A stretch of DNA of 64,000 bases. Origin: Nitrospira sp. (GTDB lineage: Bacteria; Nitrospirota; Nitrospiria; Nitrospirales; Nitrospiraceae). The notes under the pieces are model-generated. The model searched no databases. It saw nothing but the letters and a program-made list of their open reading frames with translations, and had not been told where the DNA came from. The stretch spans positions 124,001 to 188,000 of the forward strand of contig JAVYIN010000002.1 in the NCBI GenBank assembly GCA_035968315.1, in the 5' to 3' direction. Positions 57,132 through 64,000 of the stretch are shown one piece after another (the stretch's first letter is position 1; the number at the start of each line of letters is the position of its first letter). Both the position numbers and the translations under genes were made by a program.

Positions 57132-57326
57132 ATGAGGCGCGAGGATATGGTCACCGTAAAATCCAGTCAACCGGCCGCTCCCCTCTCCAGCGAAACCCGC
57201 TGTGAGTGCGGGCAGCTCATTGCCAAGGTCATCGGGGGAGGATTGGAGCTGAAGTGCAAGCGATGCAAACGCATCGTCACCATTCCCTTCTCCGCCATTG
57301 AAGGATGGAGCCACATCGCATCATGA
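57132..57326 (+). CDS. Com-like zinc-ribbon protein
   Basis: A 64-residue protein with the cysteine pattern of Com-like zinc ribbons: C24 and C26 (RCECGQLIAKVI), then C42 and C45 (LKCKRCKRIVTI). Com of phage Mu is a translation activator, but similar small proteins are found on many chromosomes. As the first gene of a Fur-box operon it may be a regulator or an iron/zinc-related accessory; this is inference. ATG at 57132; an internal ATG at 57147 is possible. The next gene starts 137 bases later. Confidence 0.7.
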   Translation: MRREDMVTVKSSQPAAPLSSETRCECGQLIAKVIGGGLELKCKRCKRIVTIPFSAIEGWSHIAS

Positions 57327-57463
57327 ACCAGCTCAAGAAAGGAGGCGCAGACACAGTTGCTCTACAGTCAGACTCCCGAACCGACACATCTTCGATTGAC
57401 CGACCAGAGACCACCGAGTCCCGAGTCAGACCATCATCACATTCACATTCATGGAGGTTCACA

Positions 57464-58942
57464 ATGAGGATCCGGTCAATCCTCGGGGCTCTCGTGATTG
57501 CCAGCTTGCCGGTTGCGCCGGTCTGGGCCGAGAACATGACCCCGGAGGACATTAAGAAGCTCGTCGATCAAGCAGTCGAAAAGCGCCTGCAAGAACATGA
57601 ACGGCGCGAGGGCGCAACGGAACGCAAAGAAGGTGCTTCCGGACAAACGGCCGAGCCGGGTATCGGGTCTCTTCCCGAAGTCGGCAAGGAACGACGGACG
57701 GAATCGCAGCCGGCACTAGGATTCGGCTCCACGGGTTCAGGCCGCTTGGTCTACGCCAAACCGTTCGTTACTGCACCGAAAGCGATCGTCGGTGGCTATA
57801 TGGATATGCAATACCGCTCTCAGCGCAAACCCAGTATCGAGAACGGGTATGGCGGTAACACCAACGGGTTCGATCAGCAGCGATTCGTCCCGTTTATTTA
57901 TGCGGATATTACCGAGCATGTAAAGTTTGCCTCGGAACTCGAAATTGAGCACGGAATCAGAGAGGATGCTACTCAGGGGGCTGAAATCGGACTGGAGTTT
58001 GCCCACATTGACTACCTTGTTAATGAACCGTTTAATCTCCGTACCGGTATCCTTCTCATACCGATTGGAAAGTTTAACCTCTTGCACGATTCTCCGCTGA
58101 ACGACTTAACCGATCGCCCCTTGGTAAGCCGTTTCATTATCCCCTCGACCATGGCGGAAACTGGGGCCGGTTTCTACGGCACCCTTTATCCTGGCAGAAC
58201 CGGAAAGGTCGACTACGAATTCTACGTGACCACCGGCCCCTGCGGGTACAAATCCGACGGCACCCCTCGTATCACCGAATCCAACGGAACGCGAGGCTCG
58301 AGGCAGCGGAAATGTGCGTCGGATGATGGTCTCGACATCAACAATGGAAAAGCTTTCAGCGGCCGCGTCGCGGTGAGCCCCATGCTGGGCGTTGAAGTGG
58401 CAGGATCCGCATACCACGGCAACTCGGCACCAGGCCCCAATCATAATCCGTTGACGATTGCGGCGCTTGACTGGACCTTGCAGCGAGGCCCGTTCGAGAT
58501 CATCGGTGAAGCCGCCTGGGTCTACGCACGGAATAACGCCCATGCCATTAACGGCAGCACAGCCTACACACCCGGTTCATTGCTCTCAGGGCTATCCTCC
58601 AGCACCATCGGCACGGCCCCTCAGCGGATGAACGGATTCTATATGCAGGGCAACTACCATTTTATGCCGGACTTCCTGCGAGCCTGGTCGCCAAAGCGCT
58701 TTGGGGAAGGCTCTACCTTCACCGCGGTGATCCGCTACGACCGGATCAATACCAACCTGGATAACAAAACCGGTGGATTTGGCGAGCTTGAACAGATTTC
58801 ATTTGGGCTGAACTATCGTCCGATTGAAGATACCGTGTTCAAGATCAGTTATCAGTATCAGCCGAAAGCCTATAATCCCAACAATGATGGCAGCCGCATC
58901 CATGACAGCGCCCTGGTCATCTCGGCAGCCACGTATTTCTAA
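57464..58942 (+). CDS. Outer-membrane porin (OprP/OprO-like)
   Basis: A 492-residue protein with a signal peptide (about 23 residues, ending PVWAEN), an N-terminal Glu/Arg-rich coiled coil (ERREGATERKEGA), and a beta-barrel region ending in phenylalanine (SAATYF), the outer-membrane signature. The barrel pattern (KFASELEIEHG, GFYGTLYPGRTGKVDYEFYV) resembles phosphate-selective porins such as OprP. Solute is not known; iron control suggests a nutrient taken up in iron limitation. GGAGG lies seven bases before the ATG. An open frame continuing upstream to 57305 is not coding. Confidence 0.8.
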   Translation: MRIRSILGALVIASLPVAPVWAENMTPEDIKKLVDQAVEKRLQEHERREGATERKEGASGQTAEPGIGSLPEVGKERRTESQPALGFGSTGSGRLVYAKPFVTAPKAIVGGYMDMQYRSQRKPSIENGYGGNTNGFDQQRFVPFIYADITEHVKFASELEIEHGIREDATQGAEIGLEFAHIDYLVNEPFNLRTGILLIPIGKFNLLHDSPLNDLTDRPLVSRFIIPSTMAETGAGFYGTLYPGRTGKVDYEFYVTTGPCGYKSDGTPRITESNGTRGSRQRKCASDDGLDINNGKAFSGRVAVSPMLGVEVAGSAYHGNSAPGPNHNPLTIAALDWTLQRGPFEIIGEAAWVYARNNAHAINGSTAYTPGSLLSGLSSSTIGTAPQRMNGFYMQGNYHFMPDFLRAWSPKRFGEGSTFTAVIRYDRINTNLDNKTGGFGELEQISFGLNYRPIEDTVFKISYQYQPKAYNPNNDGSRIHDSALVISAATYF

Positions 58943-59008
58943 ATGCCCTATGGCGGCGGCCCTTTTTCTTGAGAAGAGGGGCCGCCGCCGGAAAGAAGTG
59001 GATCGAAC

Positions 59009-59467
59009 GTGAACCGCTTGGCAATATTCTCAGGACTCTTACTCTTGGCGAGCGGCTGCGCCACCATGAGCGGAAGCCATGATCAATACTACGTCTGCTC
59101 CTACGACCAGGTCTGGGACGCCACGCTGGACACATTGAAAGGGCACTCCATCACGGCACAGAACAAAGAGAAGGGCGTCATCGAAACGGCCTGGATCGAA
59201 ATGGAAGGGACGGAACGAGGGTTCGGAACCTTTGGCCGGGAAGGCTTCGGCAATCGAGAGCGTGCGCGCCTCACGGCCTCCCTCACTTCGCAGAATGATG
59301 TCACGTCGGTCAGCATCCTGGAAACCCGCCAGCGATGGCATGCCCGCGGGGGCGTCACGCAACAGTCCCTGAAATGGTGGCCCGTGGATCCTTCCGAAGA
59401 GGTTCTGCAAGACGTGTCCCGTCGATTGAATAGCAAGCTCCGTGAGAAAGGATGTCCGGCATCATGA
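59009..59467 (+). CDS. Hypothetical lipoprotein
   Basis: A 152-residue predicted lipoprotein: signal peptide and lipobox LASGC with C17. The mature part (YYVCSYDQVWDATLDTLKGH, VSILETRQRWHARGG) has a mixed fold reminiscent of small outer-membrane lipoproteins but is not assigned. It starts at GTG. Its stop overlaps the ATG of the FMN-binding protein (ATGA), so the two are coupled and may work together. Confidence 0.75.
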   Translation: MNRLAIFSGLLLLASGCATMSGSHDQYYVCSYDQVWDATLDTLKGHSITAQNKEKGVIETAWIEMEGTERGFGTFGREGFGNRERARLTASLTSQNDVTSVSILETRQRWHARGGVTQQSLKWWPVDPSEEVLQDVSRRLNSKLREKGCPAS

Positions 59468-60141
59468 AACCTTCCGTCCTGTTTCTGGGAGGCCTCCTGA
59501 CCTTGACCGCGTTCGCCACTCCGGCGTGGAGCGAACGCATTTGGGACAGCGAATTGAAACGTTACCTGACCGAGCAGGAAATGATGATGGCCGAGGTCTT
59601 CATGAGCGAAGAAGAAGGCGTCAAAATCATGCTCCCCAAATCGGAACGGGTTCGGAAGGACATCATCAAGCTCAGCCCTGACAAGAAGGCGCAGATCGAG
59701 GATCGCATCGGCTGGAAATTCCCTGAAGAATCCTTTGAGGTCTATATCGGCGAAACGGGCACCCACATCGACGGCTACGCCCTCGTCCAAAACACCATCG
59801 GAAAACACAAGCCCATGACCTACATGGTCGGGGTGGACAACAAAGGCCGCGTCTCGGATATCGAACTGCTGGTGTTCCGTGAGTCACGCGGAAGCGAAAT
59901 CCGGCAGAAACGGTTCAATACCCAATACGAAGGCAAAACCGTCCTCGACCCTGTCCGCATCAATAAGGACATCATCAACATCAGCGGCGCGACCATGTCC
60001 GTCCGCTCCATGAGCGCGGGCATCAAGCGCGTCCTGGTCTTGGTGGATGAATTCTACCTGAAGCCCGCCGGGATCGGCAGCGACACCGTGGCATCCCGCA
60101 AGACCGACAAGGGTGTTTTATCGTCCATTTTTGGCAATTAA
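59464..60141 (+). CDS. Periplasmic FMN-binding domain protein (ApbE substrate)
   Basis: A 225-residue exported protein with signal peptide (about 23 residues, ending PAWS) and a C-terminal FMN-binding domain. The flavinylation motif is NISGATMS (174-179), and T177 is the predicted covalent FMN site, as in NqrC-type and other SGAT proteins. The N-terminal region (about 25-110) is unassigned. It would carry electrons in the periplasm after flavinylation by ApbE (55948-56958). Coupled to the lipoprotein upstream and 24 bases before the membrane-protein gene. Confidence 0.85.
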   Translation: MKPSVLFLGGLLTLTAFATPAWSERIWDSELKRYLTEQEMMMAEVFMSEEEGVKIMLPKSERVRKDIIKLSPDKKAQIEDRIGWKFPEESFEVYIGETGTHIDGYALVQNTIGKHKPMTYMVGVDNKGRVSDIELLVFRESRGSEIRQKRFNTQYEGKTVLDPVRINKDIINISGATMSVRSMSAGIKRVLVLVDEFYLKPAGIGSDTVASRKTDKGVLSSIFGN

Positions 60142-60165
60142 CCGGAGCGGACCGAGCGTCCCACT

Positions 60166-60684
60166 ATGCGCAATTTTAACCAGCGATTTAAACTTCGTGA
60201 CTCAGACCGGCACATCCGATTGCTATATACCCTCTTCCTGCTCTTGATGCTGGTGGGGTTTAGCTTTTCCTTCTTTTGGGCTCACAGCATGACCAATTTG
60301 TCGCCCCAAGGCATTGCCGATCACTACCGCGGGTCGGACTCCACGTTCGGTGAACCCATGTCGTTCCGTGAGCTGGCGGAAGTCACGCACTTTCACATCT
60401 TCACGATGCCGGTCGTGTTCATGATCCTGGTGCACGTGCTCTACTTGACGGCCGCCAGTCATGCCATCAAATCGGCGGCCACCTGGATGGCCTTCGGCGG
60501 CGTCATGCTCGACCTCGCGTCACCCTGGCTCATCACCTACGTCTCTCCGGTCTTTGTGCTGACCATGCTCACCGGCGATACGCTGATGACCGTCAGCTTC
60601 CTCATCATGATGGGCATCCCGCTGTATGAAATGTGGATATTGGGGCAACCCTTAATGGCAGGGAAACACTCGAATCACGGCTAA
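60166..60684 (+). CDS. Small His-rich membrane protein, possible haem carrier
   Basis: A 172-residue protein with four predicted helices (about 18-38, 77-98, 105-128, 130-160). Histidines cluster at membrane ends: H40, H75 and H77 (VTHFHIFTMPVVF), H90 and H99. Paired membrane histidines often bind b-type haem, though no family motif is certain. It directly follows the flavinylated protein, so it may relay electrons from the quinone pool to the FMN. Hypothetical otherwise. Confidence 0.65.
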   Translation: MRNFNQRFKLRDSDRHIRLLYTLFLLLMLVGFSFSFFWAHSMTNLSPQGIADHYRGSDSTFGEPMSFRELAEVTHFHIFTMPVVFMILVHVLYLTAASHAIKSAATWMAFGGVMLDLASPWLITYVSPVFVLTMLTGDTLMTVSFLIMMGIPLYEMWILGQPLMAGKHSNHG

Positions 60685-60729
60685 GCAGGCACGATAACTC
60701 AATCCGTCAAGAGGCCAGAGGTTTCGCCC

Positions 60730-60771
60730 AGAGCCCGGGATCACGACAGTGGTCTCGGGCTCTTTGTTTTT
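60730..60771 (+). terminator. Intrinsic terminator ending the Fur-controlled operon
   Basis: AGAGCCCG-GA-CAC pairs (two mismatches) with GTG-TC-CGGGCTCT around GACA, followed by TTGTTTTT. It closes the operon 57132-60684. Confidence 0.75.
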
Positions 60772-60783
60772 GAAAGGGATGGT

Positions 60784-61464
60784 ATGCCGCGCACAATCGT
60801 TCCCACGGTGAGTCCATCGGTTCTCACGATACAGGGATTGCTCCGAAAGACCGATCGCCTGAAACTTCCCGCCGCGTCGCGCCGCGAGATCGAACGCCTC
60901 CTGGTCAGCCAGGCAAGCAGAGAAATCGACCGGATGCTCCCCTGGCAATCCGGCCACGGACGGCGCGCCGCCGCCATCGCGATGAAGCTAGGGGAAGCCG
61001 CCGGCCTCACAACCGACGAGCTGCATCACCTGAAGCTGGCCGCGCTGCTCCATGACATCGGCCTGTTGATGCTGCCTCAGGAACTGATTGCGGAGCCGTC
61101 TCCCTTCGAGTCCGAGTCCTATATCGCCGTGCAGCACCATTCCCGGCTTGGCGCGCAGCTGCTGGAACCCTACGCCTTCTTGCGCGAAGCGGCCGTGCTG
61201 GTCGCCCACCATCACGAGCGGTGGGACGGCACCGGCTATCCCTATGGCATTCGAGGGGCCTTCATTCCCGTTGGCGCCAGGATCTTGGCGATCGCCGACG
61301 CCTTCGACGCCATCCGCGTTCCCCTGATAGACCTCCGGGATGCGCGCAACCGTGTCGCGCTCCGGATTCTCCTCGTGGCGTCAGGCACCCAGTTCGACCC
61401 AGGACTGGTCAGTCTCCTTTGCCGCCAATATGGTTCGTTTCCGTCACCCCCTGTTTCACCCTAA
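60784..61464 (+). CDS. HD-GYP-type phosphodiesterase
   Basis: A 226-residue protein with a nearly complete HD-GYP domain: the HD pair in KLAALLHDIGLLMLP, then HHSRLGAQLLEPY, AHHHERWDGTGYPYG and ILAIADAFDAI. The HHE and GTGYP motifs are intact, unlike in the HD-GYP protein at 22126. It probably hydrolyses cyclic-di-GMP. No N-terminal sensor is visible. The start of the cytochrome gene is 17 bases after its stop. Confidence 0.85.
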   Translation: MPRTIVPTVSPSVLTIQGLLRKTDRLKLPAASRREIERLLVSQASREIDRMLPWQSGHGRRAAAIAMKLGEAAGLTTDELHHLKLAALLHDIGLLMLPQELIAEPSPFESESYIAVQHHSRLGAQLLEPYAFLREAAVLVAHHHERWDGTGYPYGIRGAFIPVGARILAIADAFDAIRVPLIDLRDARNRVALRILLVASGTQFDPGLVSLLCRQYGSFPSPPVSP

Positions 61465-61480
61465 CTGTAAGAGGTTCACC

Positions 61481-63238
61481 ATGAAAGACATCCCCCGCTG
61501 CTCCGCATTTCTTCCTCTTTCCGTGCTGCTGTGCTCCGCGCTGGCCTTCTCCGGCTGCTCCGGCGGCGGATCCGATTCGGTCTCCGCCACGGCACAGCCG
61601 GCTTCGCAGAGCCCCCTCACATTCGATCCGCCGGAAGTCACCAACGGCGAGCGCCTGTTTCTCGAAACGCGCTTCGCGCAATTTTTCAAGGCCTATCTGG
61701 ATGCGGGAGGACGGGTCAACACCCCGATGCCGGCGGGCGATCCGGTCATGACGCTCACGGACACCACGGTGCCCGGACAGGGCCTGCCGGGCCCCTTCGC
61801 GGGCCTCTCCATGAATTGCCGCGCCTGCCACCTGGTCGATGAACATGTCGGGACGCCGGGAGGGGGCATGCGCACCTACGGCGACTTCGCCCGCCGCAGC
61901 CCGATCCCGGCCCGCGCCGACGGCCGTCTTACCGCCCCCAGAAATTCGCCGCCGCTGGTGAACGCCTCGCTGGCTCGGACCGGGGGCACGCTCTTCCACT
62001 TCGACGGCGAGTTTGCCACCATGACCGGGCTGACCGCGGCGACCTTCACCGGCCGTAATTTCGGCTGGGTGCCGGGGGAAAAGGCCCAGGCCATCGCCCA
62101 CGTCGCCCGCATTGTGCGGGAAGACGACGGCACCGGCGCTCTCGCGCAGGAGTTCGGCCGCCTGCCGCTGGCCGTCATGCTCACCGGCAGCGGCCAGCCG
62201 ATTCCCAATGAGTTCCGGCTCCCTCCCGCCTTCCGGGTCAACGTCGCCAGGGCCACCGACCAGGAAATCTTCGACGGCGTCGTGCGCCTGGTCGCCGCCT
62301 ACGTCGAGCAACTGGCTTTTGCCCAAGACAAGGCCGGGAGCTTCATCCTGTCGCCCTACGATGTCTTCTTGGCCCGCAATGGCCTGCCCAGAAAGCCGGA
62401 GGCGAATGAATCGCCGCTCGACTACAGCCGGCGCCTGCGAACCTTGATCGCCGCCCGCCAGCAAACGGGCACGCTCGTCTTCGTCAGCGGCAATCCGAAC
62501 ACGGCGGACGGCCGGTTCCAATTCCACGATCAATCGTTCCGCTTCGGCGCTGACGAACTGGCCGGCCTGAATATCTTCCTGGCTGAGCCGGCTGCCCTGC
62601 CGCTGGCCCCGCGCGAGATTGCCGCCGGCGGCATCGGCAACTGCGTCGCCTGCCATGCCGCGCCGAACTTTACCGATTTCAACCTGCACAACACCGGCAC
62701 GGCCCAGAAAGAATACGACGGCCTGCACGGCGCCGGACGATTCGCCCAACTCGCCATCCCGAACCTGGCGGAGCGCAGCGCCTCTCCCGAGCGCTACCTC
62801 CCCGCAACCCACAACCATCCGTCCTATCAGGAGCCATTCCGGGCTGTTCCGATGGCCGCCAACCCCGGCCTGACGGATCTCGGCGTCTGGAATATCTTCG
62901 CGAATCCCGACATGCCGGAGCCGCAGGACACGATCCGCGCCATGCTCTGCGACGGCCAGCAGCCCTGTCCGCTGGCTGACAGCATCCTGCTCGACCGCGC
63001 CATCGCCCGCTTCAAGACTCCGGGGCTTCGAGACCTGGGACACGGCGGGCCCTACATGCACAACGGGCAATTCGATACGCTGGACGACACGGTGCAATTC
63101 TACCGGGACGCCGCCGCACAGGCCCGGGACGGCGCCTTGCGGAACGGCGCCGTGCAGCTACAGGGCATCGCCCTGACACAGGCCGACGTGGCGTCACTGG
63201 CTGCATTCTTGAAATCGCTGAACGAGGATTACGAATAG
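61481..63238 (+). CDS. Di-haem c-type cytochrome lipoprotein (MauG/CCP-like)
   Basis: A 585-residue exported protein with a lipobox (AFSGC, C26) and two haem c sites, CRACH (C113-H117) and CVACH (C388-H392). The architecture of about 270 residues between haems and a C-terminal GLRDLGHGGPYMHNGQFDTLDDTVQFY segment matches the di-haem cytochrome c peroxidase/MauG superfamily. Catalytic role (peroxidase or other oxidation) is not determined; the spacing exceeds classical CCP. AAGAGG precedes the ATG; a longer frame upstream overlaps the HD-GYP gene. Confidence 0.85.
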   Translation: MKDIPRCSAFLPLSVLLCSALAFSGCSGGGSDSVSATAQPASQSPLTFDPPEVTNGERLFLETRFAQFFKAYLDAGGRVNTPMPAGDPVMTLTDTTVPGQGLPGPFAGLSMNCRACHLVDEHVGTPGGGMRTYGDFARRSPIPARADGRLTAPRNSPPLVNASLARTGGTLFHFDGEFATMTGLTAATFTGRNFGWVPGEKAQAIAHVARIVREDDGTGALAQEFGRLPLAVMLTGSGQPIPNEFRLPPAFRVNVARATDQEIFDGVVRLVAAYVEQLAFAQDKAGSFILSPYDVFLARNGLPRKPEANESPLDYSRRLRTLIAARQQTGTLVFVSGNPNTADGRFQFHDQSFRFGADELAGLNIFLAEPAALPLAPREIAAGGIGNCVACHAAPNFTDFNLHNTGTAQKEYDGLHGAGRFAQLAIPNLAERSASPERYLPATHNHPSYQEPFRAVPMAANPGLTDLGVWNIFANPDMPEPQDTIRAMLCDGQQPCPLADSILLDRAIARFKTPGLRDLGHGGPYMHNGQFDTLDDTVQFYRDAAAQARDGALRNGAVQLQGIALTQADVASLAAFLKSLNEDYE

Positions 63239-63266
63239 GAGGGGCACGCATCCAGCATCGTCAACA

Positions 63267-63289
63267 GCCGGCGCTCTCCACGCGCCGGC
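63267..63289. other. Perfect 8-bp hairpin, first of three
   Basis: GCCGGCGC and GCGCCGGC pair around TCTCCAC. It is the first of three consecutive hairpins in the 156-base gap between the cytochrome and bacterioferritin genes; the gap holds nothing else recognisable. Confidence 0.5.
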
Positions 63290-63294
63290 ACCGG

Positions 63295-63317
63295 AGTGGG
63301 AGCCATGACCTCCCACT
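63295..63317. other. Perfect 8-bp hairpin, second of three
   Basis: AGTGGGAG and CTCCCACT pair around CCATGAC. Confidence 0.5.
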
Positions 63318-63321
63318 TCGC

Positions 63322-63358
63322 GGGCGGGGGCCCTCAGTCCTCCTGGGGCCCCCCGCCC
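63322..63358. terminator. Strong G+C-rich hairpin between convergent genes
   Basis: GGGCGGGGGCCC and GGGCCCCCCGCCC pair with a single bulge, followed on the plus strand by ACACTTTTG. It probably ends the cytochrome transcript, and possibly the bacterioferritin one. Confidence 0.55.
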
Positions 63359-63394
63359 ACACTTTTGCAGCGCAGAACGCCACCGATACCGTGT

Positions 63395-63865
63395 TTATGA
63401 CTTCATCTGCTCGGCGAGATAGGCGGGAAGGCCGGTCTGGCCAATGGTGGCGAGCTGGCGCTCGAAATAGTCGACATGTTCCTCCGAATCCACGACCATC
63501 TCTTCCAGCTTGTGGCGCGTGGTGAAGTCCCCGACCTTGGCCGCATGGGCGATCGCCTTCCGCAGCATCTCCACATCCTCTTTTTCAAAGGCAAGATTCG
63601 TCTCGAACAAGTCTTTAACCGACGCCCCGTCTTTCACCTTGTCCAGCTTGCTCACATCGGCCCGTCCGCCCAGGTAGAGAATATGCCGGACCAACTGGCC
63701 TGAATGGGTCACCTCTTCCGTATATAAATGCTGAAATTGATCGGCCAGCCGCTCATAGCCCCAATGGCGGCACAACTCCGCGTGCAGCAGATATTGGTGC
63801 ACGGCCGTCAATTCGGCTGTCAGGATCTCAGCGAGCCGATCAAGGATTCCTTCTTTGGCTTTCAT
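63395..63865 (-). CDS. bfr: Bacterioferritin lacking the usual haem-ligand methionine
   Basis: A 156-residue four-helix iron-storage subunit. Ferroxidase residues are intact by position and motif: E18, E51, H54, E94 in NLAFEKEDV, E127 and H130 (VDSEEHVDYFERQ). At position 52, where E. coli Bfr has the haem-binding methionine, this protein has valine (EEVTH), so it probably cannot bind haem in the normal way. A second bfr gene lies just upstream on the same strand, and the two may form mixed 24-mers. Confidence 0.9.
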   Translation of the reverse strand: MKAKEGILDRLAEILTAELTAVHQYLLHAELCRHWGYERLADQFQHLYTEEVTHSGQLVRHILYLGGRADVSKLDKVKDGASVKDLFETNLAFEKEDVEMLRKAIAHAAKVGDFTTRHKLEEMVVDSEEHVDYFERQLATIGQTGLPAYLAEQMKS

Positions 63866-63907
63866 CAGAGCACATCCTTTCCTTCATCTTGGGGAAACCG
63901 TTCTCCG

Positions 63908-64000
63908 CTAGCTGTCTTTTTTGATCTGCTCGGCGAGATAGTTCTCGAGGCCGACCTGCTTGATCGTTTCCATCTGCGTTTCGATCCAGTCGATATGCGC
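63908..64000 (-). CDS. Second bacterioferritin (C-terminus only in window)
   Basis: The final 30 codons of a bacterioferritin-like gene: HIDWIETQMETIKQVGLENY, then LAEQIKKDS and a TAG stop at 63908. HIDWIET closely matches E. coli Bfr. The rest, including the haem-ligand position, lies beyond the window. It precedes the other bfr by 42 bases on the same strand. Confidence 0.85.
   Translation of the reverse strand, partial: AHIDWIETQMETIKQVGLENYLAEQIKKDS

Noticed and set aside
61409-63097. 562-codon open frame opposite the di-haem cytochrome
   Set aside because: Antisense shadow of a gene with two haem motifs and a lipobox; no domain of its own.

Overview
The window is G+C-rich chromosomal DNA from a Gram-negative bacterium. 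The outer-membrane machinery supports this: ExbB-ExbD-TonB, an OprP-like porin, LspA with several lipoproteins, a LapA/LapB-type protein and a MacAB-like exporter. Nothing marks it as a plasmid or phage. The mix of a glycolytic gap-pgk-tpiA-secG operon, a TPP-riboswitch thiC-thi4 operon with an archaeal-type Thi4, a class 1A dihydroorotate dehydrogenase, many PilZ/HD-GYP/LuxR/receiver-like signalling proteins and paired bacterioferritins fits a Nitrospira-like member of Nitrospirota. That assignment is an inference; no rRNA gene is present. No tRNA, rRNA or CRISPR array was recognised.

Layout. 1-2221: mutS2 (minus, 3' end cut by the window edge). 2399-5887: promoter and gap-pgk-tpiA-secG. 5958-7346: ilvE and a PilZ protein (minus). 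7574-13061: rplU-rpmA-obgE-proB-nadD-rsfS and a LapA-LapB fusion. 13139-14934: bioB, a toxin-antitoxin pair and a frameshifted small gene. 14971-19652: a split ABC transporter (permease and ATPase) with pyrD and an orphan LuxR-type regulator between its parts. 19798-23373: comF, an HTH protein, mraZ, a RusA-like nuclease and an HD-GYP protein. 23451-26787: a MacAB-like exporter (minus). 26942-33484: a coiled-coil lipoprotein, uppP, lspA, ileS and nadA. 33596-36536: promoter, TPP riboswitch, thiC and thi4. 36554-38667: a palindromic repeat, a TPR protein, a receiver-like protein and ygfZ. 38680-41033: two small unknowns and a PhoD-like phosphatase. 41148-43330: a lower-G+C accessory patch with a 78-bp direct repeat, a HEPN-like protein and a 116-bp inverted-repeat element. 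43330-49446: NTF2-like, EamA transporter, DUF2235, O-methyltransferase, M32 carboxypeptidase, receiver-like and Panacea-like genes.

49553-64000 is an iron and redox neighbourhood. fur is followed by a ferric-iron ABC importer (fbpABC), then exbB-exbD-tonB and apbE (minus). Divergent from apbE, a TTGACA promoter overlapped by a strong Fur-box match drives a zinc-ribbon protein, a porin, a lipoprotein, a periplasmic FMN-binding-domain protein with an SGAT flavinylation motif and a small His-rich membrane protein, ending at an intrinsic terminator. Beyond it lie an HD-GYP protein, a di-haem cytochrome c lipoprotein and two bacterioferritin genes. The best candidate for an undescribed system is this Fur-controlled operon with its adjacent ApbE: it looks like an iron-starvation-induced, covalently flavinylated periplasmic electron-transfer module, possibly a ferric reductase feeding the FbpABC importer.

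Start codons were chosen by ribosome-binding site, promoter position and overlap with the upstream gene, so several genes begin downstream of the longest open frame.
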